DNA from: Dioscorea cayenensis subsp. rotundata
Lineage: Eukaryota; Streptophyta; Magnoliopsida; Dioscoreales; Dioscoreaceae
Assembly (NCBI RefSeq): GCF_009730915.1
Contig: NC_052487.1
Span: forward strand, 2,852,001-2,916,000
Direction: 5' to 3'
Length of the DNA stretch: 64,000 bases
Shown here piece after piece: positions 10,522 to 22,184 of this stretch. Position 1 is the stretch's first letter; every line of letters begins with the position of its first letter. The notes under the pieces were generated by a model. It saw only the letters and a program-made list of their open reading frames with translations, did not search any database and was not told the DNA's origin. A program made the translations under genes and the position numbers.

Positions 10522-12689
10522 TGGGGTTTGAGGTTGAGGTTTTGTCTTGTTGTTATATATTATTAATTAGTGTGTTTTGTTGTTGGAGATTAGGAGATAA
10601 TTGGATGTATATAGATGAGATGAGATGAGGTGATCTTTTTTCTTTTTCTTTTTCTTTTTCTTTTGGTTATATATATATATATATATATATAAAGTGTGAA
10701 TAATGACACTAATAATGATGATAATTACAGCTTTTTTGCAGTGATGTTTTTCTCTCCTGAGTGAGGGATTAGCTTACTCTCAAAACAATTGAGTTGAGTG
10801 AATTGTTGGCATTATAATTGATATTTTATTTATTTTTTTAATTAAAAATTTGGGAGAGTAACTAATAATCTTTGATCTCATAGTCAATTGATACTGGGTT
10901 TATTATATAAAGTGTTTTTTTGGAAAGAATACGATATCATATCTCATGATTCTTATAAGGTGTGGGTACAAGTGGGGAAAGGGATTAACTCCTCACATAT
11001 ACACGTCCCTAATTTTCCTTAAATGAGAGGTGCTTGAAATCTATTTGTCAAACTAAAAAAGTTGAGAGATTACAAGTAACCAATTAGTGGCAACAGAACC
11101 ACGAAACAAAACATGGGGAAGTGGGTTGGAACTCTTCACTTCGGTGATTTCAGAGTTAACTTCAATGAAACAAACACACCCTAAGTAAGAGTCAAGTAAA
11201 CCTGTAAAAAAAAAAAAACTAAAATTAAAAAATCAGAAGAAACAATCAAAAAATTTATTATTCAGAATCAAATAAAAAAACAAAAACAAAGCCTCTGAAT
11301 TTCCCACATAAGATATTCTTGTATTATTGAGAAAGTGAGTTTGAATCTCAACTCACCCATAATAAAGACATGGGTATTGTAGAGCTTTCATTTGTGGTAA
11401 CTTTTTCATGTGTGTATGTATACATAAAAGGAAAAATCACCCATCAACAAAGCTTTTTGAAGTTCCGTTTATTCCAGATATTTTATAGCTTTTGGATTGG
11501 TTATGAAGTGCATTTTGTACATTATAAGTATTGTTCTGTTTAAGTGCACTTTTGGTTTTTGTATATTTTATCATATTATTTATTTTGACTTTATACATTC
11601 AAAATATTTAATAAAGTCTTTGTATTTTATTTTTTATTTTTTATTATACAGAATACATTTATACATTTACCAGCTTTTATCAATCAATTTGAAATTTATG
11701 ACTCAAATAGATAGCGATATAACATACTAAATTATATGTTGCTATCCCAGAATCTCATATATTATTTTATAAAACAACTCAAACATATGTCAAATAAATC
11801 AAAATAAATATTAAAAATACATGAACCAAAATCAAAATATAACAAAATACATAAATCAAAGCTTAATAAACATTAGCTCAGGAAATATTATTTTGAGGAA
11901 AGTGACAAGTGTTGTGTACGTCAAAAGTGTGTGCACGAGTCTGAAATTGATTATCTAGTTTGCACATTTGTAAATTTTGTTTCCAACACATGTAGTTTGA
12001 GCTGTAAATCATACCCACAACTGATGACCCGTTATCATTGATGTGCTTAGCAAAAATCAAATGCAAAACTTCTTAAATATCTCACTTTTTGCAAAAGTAC
12101 TAATACCATTGGATGATGAGTTTTTTTTTTTTTTGACAAACTCCTAAAATATAACAATAAACATTAATTTTTTAAAATATAAAAAAAACAATCTTAATAG
12201 TAGTTTACTGTTATGAATACTATAAGAATAGAAATAGTGGATGTTCACTATAGCAAACATAAATAACATAGGAATCAACATTATTGTAAAAACATCCCAC
12301 ACTGTATTGTAGCAACCGTCAATAATTTTGTAGTGGCCGGTAGCACATCACTAATATTATTTCACCTATCAGTATATTTTATATTTTAGACTGTTAAATC
12401 GAATTGAGTCCAACTATTTATTTCTCTCTTGAGTGGCTATAAATATTTTCTTTATTTCTCATAAATAAAATAGAAAAGAAAAAAAAATTATGAAGATGTG
12501 AAGTATATATTCTCTATTTTTATTTTTATATTATTTATATTCTTATTTATACTCATCATATATCCATAAAAATCAATATATATATATAACATAAATTATT
12601 AATAGCATACACAATATTAACAAACCTTTTAAAAAATCAAGTGCATCCCACTATTATCCCCAGACAAAGACATTTTACCTATTTGATAA
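10522..12689. other. Spacer downstream of the LRK10L gene
   Basis: The first 200 bases are probably 3' UTR and contain a (TTTTTC)n run at about 10636-10665 and an (AT)n tract at about 10667-10691. A further copy of the SINE-like repeat lies at about 10960-11060. The rest is AT-rich without recognisable genes; short open frames at 11497-11730 and 11878-12066 resemble nothing known. Confidence 0.5.
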
Positions 12690-12722
12690 GGCCCAATGGG
12701 CCGTAATCAGCCCAAGCCCATT
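12690..12722 (+). promoter_or_regulatory. Cluster of site II-type GGCCCA/TGGGCC motifs
   Basis: GGCCCA at 12690, TGGGCC at 12697 and AGCCCA at 12709 and 12715 lie within 33 bases. Such site II elements, bound by TCP factors, are common in promoters of plant housekeeping and organelle-related genes. They sit just before the hAT-like insertion and would lie about 240 bases from the carrier start codon if that insertion were removed. Confidence 0.5.
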
Positions 12723-12766
12723 TGTTAATCTCGGGTCCACATGGCGACGTTTCCAAAGCTCCTCCC

Positions 12767-13289
12767 AAAGGATGGCAATTATATCCAAATCCGAACCGAC
12801 CGGACCCGAATTTGACAAGTAAAACTCTGTTTGACTGGGTTTTGGATCGGGTTCGGGTAATACCCAATTAATGTAAAACGGGTGCGGTGCAGGTATGAAA
12901 ATCCTGATACCCAACCCGAACCCAAACCCGATCTGAAATTTAATTAACAAATATATTTAATTATATATATTCAATTTTTTTGTTAGGGTTTTTAAAATTC
13001 CTATGCTACTCTGTGGTTGAATTTGTCTATTTTATTTTGATTTGAATATATATTTTCAATTCCAACTCTATGGTGTTGATGTTGATTCAAATAAAAAAAC
13101 TAAAATTTTTATTAATATTTTTAATTTTATTTAATATTTTAATTTTATTTTAAATATTTTTACATAGGGTCAAAACGGGTCAGGTATACTCAATTATCCA
13201 TCAAGTGTGGGTGTGGGTTGGGGTTTTAAAACACGTTGGATTCGGGTTTAGGTATGACAAAACCCAAACCCGACCCGTTATCATCCCTG
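12767..13289. mobile_element. hAT-like non-autonomous element, 523 bp
   Basis: The ends are AAAGGATGGCAATT on the left and TTATCATCCCTG on the right, an imperfect inverted pair of hAT type. They are flanked by a perfect 8-bp duplication CTCCTCCC (12759-12766 and 13290-13297). Subterminal regions contain repeated GGGTTCGGGT / CCCGAACCC motifs. There is no transposase. The element sits about 165 bases before the carrier ATG, in its promoter or leader. Confidence 0.85.
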
Positions 13290-13455
13290 CTCCTCCCTCA
13301 CCGTTCACCATCTCGAAAGCGAAAAAGCCGAAGATCCCGATTCCCTCCATCGCCTTCACTCTTTCCTTCGCGTCTTCCCGCTTTCCAAACCTCATCAATG
13401 GAGCCCTAGAACCAGAGCTCCTCCGCCATCGTTCGAACAAGAAGAGCACCTCGGC

Positions 13456-16400
13456 ATGTCCCAAGATCCCCATGTCCCTACTCCCCGTGATCTTCTCTGC
13501 AACGCCATCGCCGGCGCTTCCGCTGGTCTCCTCTTTAGGGCTTTTCTTTTCGCCGATGTTTCTTGGAATTTATTGGGGTTTGGCTCTGAATCCTTGGTTT
13601 TTTTTTTTGTTTTTGGTGGTGTTTCTAGGAGCCATTGCGGCTACATTCGTGTGCCCGCTTGATGTGATCAAGACGCGGTTCCAGGTTCATGGCCTCCAGC
13701 GCACGCATCTGTCCGAGAGCCATGGTATTCGTTTTCGTTTTCTTTGCAAGATTTGGGGAGAAATCTTAGTTGTTGTGTTGGTGTTTTTTGTTTTTTGGAG
13801 TTCAATAATTCAATTGTTTGTCTGGTGTTCATATTGATCGGCGATCATCGTTGATTTGAATTTGTTATTTTGTTGAATCATCTATATGTTGCCTTAAACT
13901 TCTTCGGTAGCATGATAAAACTTGAAACTTGTTAAATTTTGAAGGGTTTGCAAGAACTTTAGGTTTTGATTCACTTGCTGTCAGTCCTTATCAGTACCCT
14001 GAGGTTGGTTTATCCTGTGGAATTGTTTGTAGTTTTATTTTTCAATGGCATTTGCAATGAAAAGGAAAACCTGTGATGTATATATTAGTTTTTTTTTTCT
14101 GTTCACTGAATTCAGGAATTACTTTGATAGTAATGCAATGTGCAAGTTATGAGATGGAAGACATGTTTTTATCTGGGTTTTGTGTCACTCAAGTTTGTTC
14201 CTGGGACGGTGAAAGTATTCTGAACAATTTATCTGGGTTATAGTTGTTGTGTCATTATGGCAAGAAATTAATCTTTGGAATGCCATATAGGTGCTACTAA
14301 TGAGCCTTATGTTGATTCATTAAACATTTCTTTTGTCTTGTTCATTTAATGTTTGCAGTCGGAAATTGAAGTGTTTTTTCCAATTTAATCAGGGAGTATC
14401 ATTATTTCCAGCCTGGAAAGAATTGTAAAAGCAGAAGGCTTCAGAGGATTGTATCGTGGTCTCTCTCCTACAATTTTGGCTCTACTTCCAACCTGGGCAG
14501 TGAGTGTACTTTTATCGCAGAATTCTTGTGTTTCTTTTCTTCGATATGTTCCGGTCATATATGGAAATTAAATCTGTTATGTTTATTGCGCAAACATGTT
14601 GGTTGTCTTGAATGACAACTATGCTATCTGCACTTAGGGATGTTGAGTTTTTATTTCCAGAAGTCCCTCAGTTTACTTATCCTCTTGTATAATTAGTTCT
14701 AGTGCAAATCAGATGTGAGGCTAATTTTTTTTTCTTTAATTGAACTAATTTTTGATTCTGCAAAATATGTAGAATGTGAATTGCCAATGCAGAGGTGGTG
14801 CTCTTTTTTTTAACAGTTAATAACTACTAAATGTTTTACTGTTTCTTGTTGGATTTTGATTTTTTGGCATTGTTATGTTTCTCTGCTGCGCTACAAGCCT
14901 TCAGCTTGGAAAAGAATATAGACATTTTTGAGAAATCTTCTGCTAAGTTTCCAAAATACTCTTTTTCAGTAGCCAATGCCCCAATTTAAGTCGTAATTAG
15001 TGTGGTGATACGCTTATGCTTCACTGGCCTGCTGGCATGGCATGGCTCTTTATGTGTATCTTTCATTTTTTAATCATTTTTCTTTCATTTACGCCTATGT
15101 CTGTTTTTTTCTTTGGAAGAAAGTTACAGTGTCATTTTCAAACACAACCTGAACTTCCATGCATGGGAGATAACAAAGACTAGGAATTGTTGCTCATATT
15201 TTTTTTCACCATGAAATATCAGGTAAATTTTTTGATAGAGAATCAAACTGTAGTCTTTTTTGATTTTGGGGTCCAAACTTCAATTTGAATCAAAATGATT
15301 ACCCAATTTCAATTTTGTTTCACCAGAGGATCATCTGAGATATTCTGAGCCATTTTTGATGATGTGATGTCAGAAATTCTTTGTCAGGAGGTGAGACAGA
15401 ATTGTCAGCTGAACAAACGTGTCATATATATGATGATAAAGAATTTTCGGCATGTACATCATCAAAAATAGGCTAGAATCTCTTAAGTGACCACTCGGTG
15501 AAACAAAATTGAAGCTGGGTAATTCAAATTGAAATTTGGACCCAAAAATGAAAAACGACCATAGTTTGGTGTCTTACCAAAAAATTTACCCCTAATACAT
15601 TTATATCATTTGTTCATACAATTCATGGTACATACACAAAACTGTCTCTATTTGATTGCTGCATTGGTTGTGTATTATTGCCTGACCTTGAAATGATGAA
15701 ATTGTAATATGTTTATCAATCTAATACCTGGATTTTCAATCAAATATTAATTAATGATATTTTGTCCAACTGAGCATTATGATGTCATTTTCAGGTGTAC
15801 TTCACTGTTTATGAGAAGCTCAAAGGCCTACTTCACTCACATGGTTGATTAATTTCCAATTTTCCACATTGGGCATTTGTGCTTCTCCTTAGTGCTCTGT
15901 TCCATTTCATGCCATGAATCTTGTAAATTTTTTCAAGTCATATATATGATCTATGATTACCACAAAGGCCTAACTCTTTCACAAATCTATGCAGGTGCTG
16001 TTGATGAAAGAAACCAGCTCTCGCTTGGTGCAAATGTCATTGCTGCCTCCTGTGCAGGAGCTGCAACAGCTACTGCCACCAATCCATTGTGGGTTGTTAA
16101 GACAAGACTTCAAGTGTGTGTTTTTCTGTTATTTTCCTTGTTTTTATGGATACTTGTTCTAGTTTATAGGCTACTGATCTTTTTTATACTGCAAATCTGT
16201 GGAAATGCAACTAGCCTTTAATTTCTTCTCCTTAAACCTATATGTTTAATTTTCTAATTTTCATAGCTGTGGTGCATTCATTTGGCATGGTAACATAGTC
16301 CAACATGAAATAGATATAAAATTGCATACTGGCTTGTTTATCTGGGCAACCTATTTATTTTCTCTGTAGACGCAAGGAATGAGGCCTGATGTGGTCCCTT

Positions 16401-17756
16401 ATACAAGCACATATTCTGCTTTGGGAAGAATTTTGCGTGAAGAGGGTATTCGAGGACTATACAGGTCAGTTTACACTTTCCAGAGTACATTTCTTGCTTA
16501 TTTTCTCATTATATATTTCTTTCAATTCTTACATGTTCTTTTTGTGTGGAAAATAGTGGCCTTCTTCCTTCCTTGGCTGGTGTTTGCCATGTAGCTATTC
16601 AGTTTCCAGCGTATGAAAGGATCAAGTCTTACTTAGCAAAAAGAGGTAATGAAATTACCAATAGAATTGGACAGTTATATTTTTTATAAATATTTTCTAT
16701 GGTGAACGCTATACCTGCATATTATCTATCAGAAAACACAACTGTGGATAAGCTCAGTCTTAAAAATCTGGCTATTGCTTCAGCTTCATCAAAGGTACTT
16801 GCATCAACAATGACGTATCCCCATGAGGTACCAGCTCCCAAATTCATGGCATGTTGTGTTATTTATGTAATGTTTTTATTTAATTTTTAGATGGCTATAA
16901 TCTGTATGCCTTTTTCCACGCCCAACCTTTAATACAAGGACCACCTGCTGCTGCTAAAGCATCAAATTCCAACTGAAAATGGGTGGAATTGATGTAGTAG
17001 GAAAGTGCCTTCATTGAAGTCTCAACTACAATCCTCAACCTTACGGCTTGGAGTGTAATATAACAATTTCATGTTTATCATCTATCAACCTGGATGATGC
17101 TTCAGATTAGATCAGCGGGTTTTTGCTAGTAACCGATTCTTGAAGCTAGTGCCTTGCAAAGCATGATATCATGGCCCTAAATCCCCTAAGAATAATTGTG
17201 GAAGAAATTTACTGGCTATTCTTCTCCTTGTGTACGTGTACGGAAAAAAAGCGAGTTACTTATCAGTATCAAGATTTTGTACATTGTTCATGGTCAAGTA
17301 ACACAAGTAATTACATACCTCCTTGATCCAGCTCCTTGGGCACTTCCAAGATAGTGAATGCCTTACACTTTCCTTAACTTAAATTGAGGTGACTATTTAC
17401 CAAGAACCATTTTGTTCAAAACACGGTTCAGCACTGCTGTATGACAGCAAGATAGTACAGCACTTGATTAAATCTTTTCTAGATCTTCTTTGGCAAAGCT
17501 CACAAAATTGCTTTATCAGGTTGTGCGGTCAAGGCTGCAAGAACAAGGTCATGCACGCAACTCTGCAAACCATTATACTGGTGTTGCAGATTGCATCAAG
17601 AAAGTCTTTCGAAAGGAGGGCTTCCCCGGCTTTTATCGCGGTTGTGCCACAAATTTGTTGAGAACTACTCCTGCGGCTGTTATTACATTCACTAGTTATG
17701 AGATGATTCAAAGATTTTTACGGCAAGTTCTTCCACCAGAACAAAATCACTCATGA
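13456..17756 (+). CDS. NDT1: NAD+ transporter of the mitochondrial carrier family (NDT type)
   Basis: Nine exons: 13456-13525, 13629-13724, 14393-14499, 15795-15843, 15995-16113, 16370-16464, 16557-16645, 16733-16827, 17520-17756; 318 residues. The protein has the three-fold carrier repeat, with signatures [10 protein letters not shown] (residue 33), [10 protein letters not shown] (138) and PHEVVRSRLQ (238). Each repeat continues into a GLYRG- or GFYRG-type motif. Length and sequence match plant NDT1/NDT2 carriers, which import NAD+ into organelles in exchange for adenine nucleotides; NDT1 was first described as plastidial and NDT2 as mitochondrial. Which of the two this is cannot be decided here. 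The first donor, GTCTCC, is weak, but joining there restores the conserved AGASAGAIAATF. Intron 3 contains a MITE. Confidence 0.92.
15231..15592. mobile_element. Foldback MITE in carrier intron 3
   Basis: About 100 bases at the left (AGGTAAATTTTTTG ... AATTTTGTTTCACC) return in inverted orientation at the right (GGTGAAACAAAATTG ... AAAAAATTTACC). A loop of about 150 bases lies between them. It has no coding capacity and its superfamily was not determined. Confidence 0.7.
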
Positions 17757-18236
17757 TCACATCCAGAATGTGATAACCAGATCAAATCCGAGAATGCTGG
17801 AGAAAAAGATGACACAAATTCCCGGCCAACACAAAACCAATTGACAGATAAAACTCAGCAAGATACAATGACTTGTTGCTCCACTTTTTGATTTGGGTTG
17901 ACAAGGTGCACTTTTTTGAATGAAAAAAAATAATCATACCAACATGTAGGATTTCTCTGTGACATCAGGATGCATGAGAGGTAATAAGCCATTGCCAATT
18001 GAGAGATTGCGACTTGACTTGAGTTTCATTTTTTTTTTTTCTTAATTTTGTTTCAACTGAGATAGTTGTATTGTTCATCTTGATGTAATTTGTGAAACCT
18101 TTGATGTGGTGTGGTGAGAATTCCATATCCATGATCACTGGCTTTGTTAATCAGTGAACAAGGGAAGCACGGCATGCTGTGTTGAAGGATAACATGGCAT
18201 CTTAATTTAGTTAATGATGCTTCATTGTTCTTTTTA
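17757..18236 (+). other. Probable 3' UTR and downstream spacer of the carrier gene
   Basis: The sequence after the stop is less AT-rich than a typical spacer for about 400 bases, which suits a 3' UTR. Nothing else is recognised. Confidence 0.4.
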
Positions 18237-18491
18237 TACTCTCTCCGTTATTAAATGCATGTTTTAAAAAAAAATTATTTTAAAATAGTTGTTTTTTTAT
18301 AATATTAAAATAATATTTATTTATTTTAAATTTTTTTTGTTATATAAATAAAGAAAGTAATATTTATAGTTTTAAAAAATATATTGTTTCAAAAGAGGAA
18401 TAAGAGGAATAATTTAGTAATTTGATTGTCTTTTATGCTAAAGTTTAGATAAATTAATACTATTTTTAAATATTGTGCAACGAAGGGAGTA
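18237..18491. mobile_element. Stowaway-like MITE
   Basis: The ends are TACTCTCTCCGTT and AACGAAGGGAGTA, flanked by TA on both sides (18235-18236 and 18492-18493). The termini and the TA duplication match Tc1/mariner Stowaway MITEs. The interior is AT-rich. Confidence 0.75.
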
Positions 18492-19214
18492 TAAATTTGT
18501 TACTGGAAACACCGGAAATTGTTAGTTTTTGTCCATTTCTTTGAACTTGTTTTGTTGAAGTCAGGAATTTGGCAAAGCTCTGGCCAAACATTAAATAAAT
18601 AACTTTATTTTAAAAAAAAAAAAAAATTTGAGACAATAAAATGTCTTATTGATGAAAAGCTCTCTTTTTATAAGTAAAATTTCAAACAAGAGTATCATTT
18701 ACTTTTTTTTTATATATCCGGTTGCAATTTTATTAAATTAATTTTATTTTTAGATTAAACATATTGGTTAAATCTCTAAGGATAAAAATCCCACTTTTAA
18801 TTATTAATTTTTTAAGAAAATTTTTTTATTTTTGTAAATTGAGCAGGGTTTTAATAAAAATAATTTAATAATTATAATTGAGCTAATAAAAGTATTTAAT
18901 AAAATTAACCTAAATTCGCCCATCGGTTAAGTACCAGCTCCAACCCCAAAGCTCAACCTTGAAAAACACGCAGATCTCTCTTCTCTCCTCGCATTCCGAC
19001 CTTGATCGAAGACCTCTTTCAGTGCTGATTGGATCTGTCGATCTAGTCTGGCTTCTGATTCGCATTCAGATAAGCGATCATTTCTTCTTTCTCGGTTTTC
19101 AATCGCTTTTTCTCTTTCGGTTTTGATTCTTTGGATTAAAGCTTGTTTTTTTGGGCATTCAATTCCGAAATTCATTGAATTGTCGTGTGATTTCACTGTC
19201 CAGGATATCCAGGG
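18492..19214. other. Promoter and 5' leader region of the ARFRP1-type gene
   Basis: AT-rich up to about 18920, then pyrimidine-rich sequence typical of a plant 5' leader. An open frame on the other strand at 18927-19196 has no family likeness. Confidence 0.4.
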
Positions 19215-19265
19215 ATGAGCAAAGGCCTTGTTGACGGAGTATTTATCAAACCCTTGCTGGATTGA
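19215..19265 (+). other. Possible upstream ORF of 16 codons
   Basis: A short ATG frame ends 40 bases before the start codon of the GTPase. It would affect translation only if the transcript includes this stretch, which cannot be seen from sequence alone. Confidence 0.3.
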
Positions 19266-19305
19266 GGATTGTTGTTTGGAGTAGGGGGTAAGGAAGGGGT
19301 GGGAG

Positions 19306-21519
19306 ATGTTCTCATTGATTTATGGGTTGTGGAAGTACTGGTTCAGCAAGACTGAGTTCCATGTTCTCATTCTTGGAATCGACAAGTCTGGGAAGACGGT
19401 ATATCTTGCTCTGTTCTAGCAATTTGATATCTTGCTGTAATGACATTCTAAAATTCCGAACTTGTGATTGTTCTAGTGTATTTAAGGTTAATTAGGATAT
19501 AAATTTGAAATTTCGTTTTATTTTTTTTTATGATCCTTGTGATTGTTTTGTTATAGATGAAATCTGTGAATTCATGCTATGTATTCGTGCCCTTATAAGC
19601 TCCTATGGTGATTAGAAAATGGTGGTGTTATGCTCCAAGCATTCTAGGTGGGGATTGGTAAAGTTTTGATAAAATCAATGGTTGTTGTCTGTGGTCATTG
19701 CGATCCTCATAGCTGGATTTGTCAAACATGGAGTAATGTCTAAGCTTGTGCAAATTATGTGAATACCCTAGTTTCATTTTTTTCATGATTAGGTCTGGAG
19801 GATCTGCATCCTATATTCACCGTTTCCTTGTGCAACAAAATAAATTTATAATAATCATATGGCAGGCTAAAACTGTTGTTTGAATATAATGATGTTGGAT
19901 GCCTTTTAGACTTTCCTTGTCTACATATTTGTAGTTCTGTATGTTGATTGTGGCAGTTGTATGAAAAATTATTGTTTGTATTTGTTATACCCACTAGAAG
20001 TGAATATATCACCTTACATAATTGGTGCAAATCTTTCATGTGCCTTTTTCTATTTTCTGTGGATATGTTTTTTTAATGGTGAACTTGTTTTAATTTTTTA
20101 GACTAAACCGATATATATTTCACAGACTTTGTTAGAGAAGTTGAAGTCACTGTACTCAAATCTCGAAGGTCTTCCACCTGATCGCATTGTTCCAACAGTT
20201 GGGCTTAACATAGGCCGACTTGAAGCTGCACAATCAAAGCTTGTCTTTTGGGATTTAGGAGGTCAGGTATGTGTTTTTTTGCTTCATTTTTTTAAATGAT
20301 AAATGAAATCAATGTTTAGCTGACAGACAGAACTTCTTTCCAAGACTGATTTTCACTGTTTCAAAATTTTCCATTAGTGTTGCCTGAAAGATCAAAAAGT
20401 GTTATTCAAAACATTGCCTGTTTTGCCCAGACGTGCATGAACTTATTGTTATATGAATGCTTTTGTGGAGGGCTTGCTTTTGATTCTTAATCTAATTTAG
20501 TTGATTGCAAGCACCTTTTTTCGGCAGATTGGTTTACGCACTATTTGGGAGAAATATTATGAAGAGGCTCATGCCATAATATATGTGATTGATGCTGCTA
20601 GTCTGTCTTCTTTTGAAAGTTCAAAGTCTGCACTGGGTTAGTATTCATCACTCTTTTATATAAAATTATGTTTGATCTCAGAGGTTGATGTTCACTACCA
20701 TCATGTATATATTTCTAGTGGTTCATGATATTTATTACTAAAAAAATATTTTGGTGCTATGCATCTTACCATCTTGATCTTTCCTGCAGAGAAAGTTCTT
20801 CGACATGAGGATTTACGAGGAGCACCACTTCTGATTCTGGCAAACAAACAGGTGAAGCATTGATTTTGTTCCTCACTCTTTTTCTGCTGAAATCATCAAC
20901 AGGTTTCTTTTGCATTTATTTCTTATATTTGTATCTGACTTACTAACACTCGCTTCCTTGATGAATGCAATACTATTGATTTACTAGTGTCTTGTATAAG
21001 CCATGTTATTGGAATTGACATCAAAATTGTCATAATTTCTGTGGCCGCAGGATCTTCCTGGAGCTGTTTCAGCGGAGGAACTAGCTAGATATTTGGATCT
21101 CAAAGAATTGGATGAAAGGCTTTATATGTTTGAAGCCATATCTGCATATGATGGGTGAGTAGCACATGCCCTCCTCTTTTATAAAACCGAGCAACCACGT
21201 GTTGTCTTTTAATTTACTCTTTTCTTATTCGAAAGCTTTACAAATTAGTTCAACAAAAAAATTGTTGTCATTATGGTATCTATTCTTGTTTTGCCTTTAT
21301 GACGAGCTGCCATGCTTATCTTTGAAGTTCCTCATTCTCACTATCTCATGAACATGAAATTATTCATTAACGTATGTAGTATGAATGTAATGATCACTTG
21401 TCGACTGTTTCTACAGAATGGGGATTAAAAACTCAATTGAATGGTTAGTGGAGGTTATGGAGAGAAGCAAAAGGACAGAAACGCTGAGAATCCGTGCAGG
21501 TGCAGCTGGGCATGTATAG
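19306..21519 (+). CDS. ARFRP1: ARFRP1-type small GTPase (ARF-related protein 1)
   Basis: Six exons (19306-19398, 20126-20266, 20528-20636, 20790-20851, 21051-21154, 21417-21519) encode 203 residues, close to the usual length of plant ARFRP1. Nucleotide-binding motifs are complete: GIDKSGKT (24-31), PTVGLNIG in switch I, WDLGGQ (73-78) with the catalytic glutamine, and NKQD (133-136). The N-terminus is MFSL rather than M-G, so it lacks the myristoylated glycine of true ARFs. This fits ARFRP1/Arl3p, which are N-terminally acetylated and act at the trans-Golgi upstream of Arl1 and golgins. The exon joins keep one open frame throughout. A short upstream ORF precedes it. Confidence 0.93.
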
Positions 21520-22184
21520 AGACCTCCTTTGCTTATATGCAGATCAATCGATCATCAAAAAGAATTGCATTCAATATACAGGAAACATTTACCCAACAAA
21601 TGTAAATCAGTCCTGGCTGAAATCTTGTTGTTAGTTCCTTACACTGGTCATATATTTTTGTATTTTCATGTATGTTGGCCAACCTTTTTATTAGGATAAC
21701 ATCTATAAAATGTTTTTGAGTGCACAGCAATCCAAAGATCATCAAGAAATGGCATATCACTCGGTGAAAGGTGATATTTATTCTTCGTTTCCCAGAAATT
21801 AAGTTTTGATTAGTTTGTCTGGATTAGGAATAACTCGAAGCTGCGTCTGTATTCTTTCTCCAGCAATAAGTTTACTAGTTGCCACCATGCTTTTTTCATT
21901 CATTCATTAATGAACAATTGATCTTTTATTTCAATGTACCTTTATACAATCACTCTTATCTGTGATACTTAGTGTTTATCTTCTCGAGTGAATGTGCATT
22001 TTTTTCAATTAAATTAACCATCATGCTATTTGTACTCCCATATTGGCAGCCATGAATAATTACTACCATTGTTTTACATGGCATTACAATTTGCATACGA
22101 CTACAAAGAATTTCTTGCACTAGATGAAATCCTAAGCAGGATTCAAGCCATCTATTTACACTAGTTACAATACTTTATGTGTTC
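21520..22184. other. Spacer between two converging genes
   Basis: This region holds the 3' ends of the GTPase (+) and the CBP60-like gene (-). No other gene is recognised. AATAAA-like sequences occur but were not assigned. Confidence 0.4.

Noticed and set aside
13205-13837. 210-codon open frame across the carrier start
   Set aside because: It runs in a different frame across the hAT end, leader, exon 1 and intron 1 and resembles no family. The carrier exons explain the coding signal.
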